From positions 1-45,847 of the forward strand of contig JADGEF010000009.1 in the NCBI GenBank assembly GCA_016744515.1: a stretch of 45,847 bases of DNA, written 5' to 3'. The notes beneath the pieces are model-generated. The model was not told the origin of the DNA. It did no database searches and saw only the letters and a list, made by a program, of their open reading frames with translations. This stretch comes from Marinifilaceae bacterium (lineage in GTDB: Bacteria; Bacteroidota; Bacteroidia; Bacteroidales; Marinifilaceae). Both the position numbers and the translations under genes were made by a program. Every line of letters begins with the position of its first letter. The stretch's first letter is position 1. Shown here piece after piece: positions 44,001 to 45,847 of the stretch.

Positions 44001-44218
44001 CCGCAGCCTCCTCCTGATTTACCACCATTAGCTCCAGCAGCGCCTTCGCGGTACGATTGAAAATTCGATTCGTAGCTTTCGAGCTTCTTAGCCTGAAGAG
44101 CCATAGCTTCATCGTTAAGCATTGCTTTTTGGTAGGCTGCAACTGACATACATGAGTTGAGACCAAAGAGTAAGCACAAACCACCCAATACGAGTATGTT
44201 TCTATTCTTTTTGCGCAT
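43991..44218 (-). CDS. DUF4266 small lipoprotein with Cys-rich C-terminus
   Basis: This 75-residue lipoprotein (lipobox GLNSC around residue 22) matches DUF4266: SVAAYQKAMLNDEAM, a short helix with a conserved Glu (LESYESNFQSYREGAAG) and a Gly-rich tail ending GGGCGCN. The two terminal Cys residues could bind a metal, cofactor or a partner thiol. The frame extends to a TTG at 44251, but the ATG at 44218 opens the normal MRKKNRN lipoprotein signal. The start overlaps the end of the ApbE gene by 17 bp and the end overlaps the DUF3570 gene by 10 bp. No ApbE-type flavinylation motif (D-x-x-[ST]-[ST]-A-T) is seen in it. Confidence 0.86.
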   Translation of the reverse strand: MRKKNRNILVLGGLCLLFGLNSCMSVAAYQKAMLNDEAMALQAKKLESYESNFQSYREGAAGANGGKSGGGCGCN

Positions 44219-45245
44219 GTTTTTTTCCAATTTGATATTTATAGTTAGCAATCGGTTTCTTTATATAATCCAAGTGTAAATTGTCTGAAGTAAATAAGTC
44301 TTGTTCATCAGTAACCAAAAGGCATTCAATACCTTTTAAGTGATTGATTAATTCGAGACCTTTATCTTTACCAAGAACAAAAACGGAAGTTGCCAAAGCA
44401 TCCGCCAGTTCGGCATTGGCACAAATAATGCTTACACTGCTTAATCCTCTAACAGGATATCCAGTTCTTGGGTCTATAATGTGAGAATACTTTTTGCCGT
44501 TTATTATTACAAATTTCTCGTAGTTTCCTGAAGTAACAACAGCCGTTTCGTTAATGCTTAACCAAGAAAAAACCTTTCCTTTTTGTTTTGGATTTACGAT
44601 ACCAATCTTCCAGTTTTTACCGCCTTCATCTTTTCCCCAACTGATTAAATCTCCCGAGGCATTTACCAATGCACCATCAAGTCCCATTTTCGACATAATG
44701 TCAAGAGCTTTATTAGCTGCGTATCCTTTACCAATGGCACCAAAACCAATTTTCATGCCTTTATCTTTCAATAAAACAGATCTCTTTTCAGGATTAAGAA
44801 TGATATTTCGGTAGTTTATTTTTGCTACTGAAGCTGCTATTTCACTTGAATCTGGAAGATTTTTCATTTCACCATCAAAGCGCCATACTTTATCGAGTGA
44901 AGCATAGCTGATATCAAAAGCACCATGGGTTAATTTTGATATTTTGATCGATCGGCGTATTAAATTAAAGAGTTCCTGATCAACGACCACTGGTTTTATG
45001 CCTGCATTTCTGGTTATTTCAGAACTTTGAGATCTAGGATCCCAAGACGAAATGAGCTTTTCAATGCGTTTAATTTCTGTAATACCAGCATTAATAGCAC
45101 TTACTGCTTTCTTTTCATCAGGGCTAACAGCGGTTAGCTCAAACCTAGAACCCATTAGTAATAAGATTTTGGTGTGCGACTGTTTTTGTCCCAAAGTAAT
45201 AAGTGACAGGAATATTAAAAGCGATGCTAGAAGATATTTGTTCAT
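44202..45245 (-). CDS. apbE: FAD:protein FMN transferase ApbE
   Basis: This 347-residue exported enzyme (signal peptide ending near LGQ) uses FAD and Mg2+ to attach FMN covalently to a Thr or Ser of target proteins outside the cytoplasm. Family segments are MGSRFELTA, ISSWDPRSQSSEI, GAFDISYASLDKVW, IGFGAIGKGYAANKAL, ALVNASGDLISWG, VVTSGNYEKF, YSHIIDPRTGYPV and LADALATSVFVLG. It begins one base after the stop of the thioredoxin-like gene and overlaps the DUF4266 gene by 17 bp. No classical flavinylated subunit (NqrB/C, RnfG, FrdA-like) lies in the window, so its target is either in this operon or elsewhere. Confidence 0.94.
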   Translation of the reverse strand: MNKYLLASLLIFLSLITLGQKQSHTKILLLMGSRFELTAVSPDEKKAVSAINAGITEIKRIEKLISSWDPRSQSSEITRNAGIKPVVVDQELFNLIRRSIKISKLTHGAFDISYASLDKVWRFDGEMKNLPDSSEIAASVAKINYRNIILNPEKRSVLLKDKGMKIGFGAIGKGYAANKALDIMSKMGLDGALVNASGDLISWGKDEGGKNWKIGIVNPKQKGKVFSWLSINETAVVTSGNYEKFVIINGKKYSHIIDPRTGYPVRGLSSVSIICANAELADALATSVFVLGKDKGLELINHLKGIECLLVTDEQDLFTSDNLHLDYIKKPIANYKYQIGKKHAQKE

Positions 45246-45246
45246 T

Positions 45247-45690
45247 TTACTTGCTAATCAGTGTTTTAATATGATTGACGTATAGGCTAGGACTTAAGCG
45301 TTTATAGCCAGTTTTAGCGATAATGTTTAAGTCCGAATCAAGAATAATGATTGTAGGGAATTGCCCATCGGGATTGTATTTTTCGGCTAATTTCTCATTG
45401 TACTCTGTTTGCTCTTTGCTTAGACGATTCTTCTTTTTTCTTGGGAAATCGACATCAACAAGAATCAATTCTTTGCTTGCGAAGGATTCAAATTCGGGCG
45501 TTTCCAAAATGGATTGTTTCAGAATCATACATGATCTACACCAGTCAGAACCCGAGAAATTTATGAAGATGAGTTTGTTTTCTTGCTTTGCTAATAGTGC
45601 GGCATTTTCAAGTTGACTTGTTTGAGCGAAGCCATTCGATAGGCTGGCTAAGATTAAGAAGATGCCAATTACAGCGGTTTTATAGTTCAT
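45247..45690 (-). CDS. Exported thioredoxin-like protein
   Basis: This 147-residue protein has a signal peptide ending near GFAQ and a thioredoxin fold of the Thioredoxin_7/DUF255-like type. NKLIFINFSGSDWCRSC carries the redox CRSC motif, and the late cis-Pro strand is GQFPTIIILD. It should reduce or exchange disulfides in the periplasm. It is the first gene of the operon leading to ApbE, DUF4266 and DUF3570, and the Cys-ended DUF4266 tail is a plausible client. That partnership is inferred only from gene order. Confidence 0.88.
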   Translation of the reverse strand: MNYKTAVIGIFLILASLSNGFAQTSQLENAALLAKQENKLIFINFSGSDWCRSCMILKQSILETPEFESFASKELILVDVDFPRKKKNRLSKEQTEYNEKLAEKYNPDGQFPTIIILDSDLNIIAKTGYKRLSPSLYVNHIKTLISK

Positions 45691-45847
45691 ACCTGCATTA
45701 TTTATTCAGTGTTTTTTTATTTGATCTAATAAATATAAGAAAGAATGTATTTAAATATCTAAATAAGTTGTTGAAAACACGAGTCATGCTGAATTTATTA
45801 TCTAACAGCTGATTGATTTTATCAATAATAGGAGAATATCACTATGC
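45691..45847. other. Upstream region of the redox operon, cut by the window edge
   Basis: This AT-rich region precedes the thioredoxin-like gene and should hold the operon promoter. No convincing -33/-7 pair, operator or ORF was recognised. Confidence 0.4.

Noticed and set aside
1..45847. CRISPR array, tRNA/rRNA genes, prophage or IS transposase
   Set aside because: No regularly spaced direct repeats with unique spacers, no tRNA-like cloverleaf noticed and no transposase, integrase or phage genes among the reading frames.

Overview
The window reads as chromosomal DNA of an AT-rich, probably marine Bacteroidota (Bacteroidales/Marinilabiliales-like). It has a SusC/SusD pair, many SPII lipoproteins, families typical of the phylum (DUF3570, DUF4266, class I ManA, CPBP protease) and no strong Shine-Dalgarno sites. 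The genus is an inference; no rRNA or marker gene is present.

About 33.5 kb (roughly 928-34397, all on the minus strand) is one polysaccharide-utilisation locus whose content points to N-linked glycans of glycoproteins. In transcription order it encodes a LacI-type regulator, a GH29 fucosidase, a FucP-like MFS permease with a ROK sugar kinase, SusC/SusD, a secreted EEP-fold phosphoesterase and a GH92 lipoprotein. It continues with a second GH92 with alpha-1,2-mannosidase signature residues, a two-part PNGase F, a GH20 hexosaminidase, a GH125 exo-alpha-1,6-mannosidase and a third GH92. It ends with a second MFS permease, a GH130 Man-GlcNAc phosphorylase, a transglutaminase/PNG1-like lipoprotein, a CBM9-like lipoprotein, mannose-6-phosphate isomerase, a GHL10-type lipoprotein and CutC. 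The inferred flow is: PNGase F frees the glycan from Asn; GH29, GH92 and GH125 trim fucose and mannose; SusCD imports oligosaccharide; GH20 removes GlcNAc; GH130 phosphorolyses the last Man-beta-1,4-GlcNAc in the cytoplasm; and the kinase plus ManA feed mannose into fructose-6-phosphate. No GH18/GH85 endoglycosidase and no beta-mannosidase lie in the window, which fits PNGase F plus GH130 replacing them.

Regulation can be read directly. A 14-bp palindromic operator (consensus CTAAAYCGRTTTAG) occurs before susC (inside a 38-bp perfect palindrome), after the kinase gene, before the permease gene, and twice in tandem just before lacI. No hybrid two-component system and no ECF sigma/anti-sigma pair is present, and SusC has no STN domain. 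A hairpin after susD probably lowers expression of the distal enzymes.

The flanks are separate. At the left edge is a 5'-truncated CPBP protease convergent with cutC, with a 26-bp palindromic terminator between them. To the right are a YibE/F membrane protein, an alkaline phosphatase, a long-chain acyl-CoA synthetase, a divergent class V aminotransferase and a PPP-type phosphoesterase. At the right end is a tight, partly overlapping operon of thioredoxin-like protein, ApbE flavin transferase, a small Cys-ended DUF4266 lipoprotein and a DUF3570 protein, a candidate envelope redox system. Repeats of note are a 21/42-bp minisatellite between two GH92 genes, a four-hairpin palindrome cluster after the DUF3570 gene, and purine-rich GTGAAAAGG repeats in two intergenic regions.
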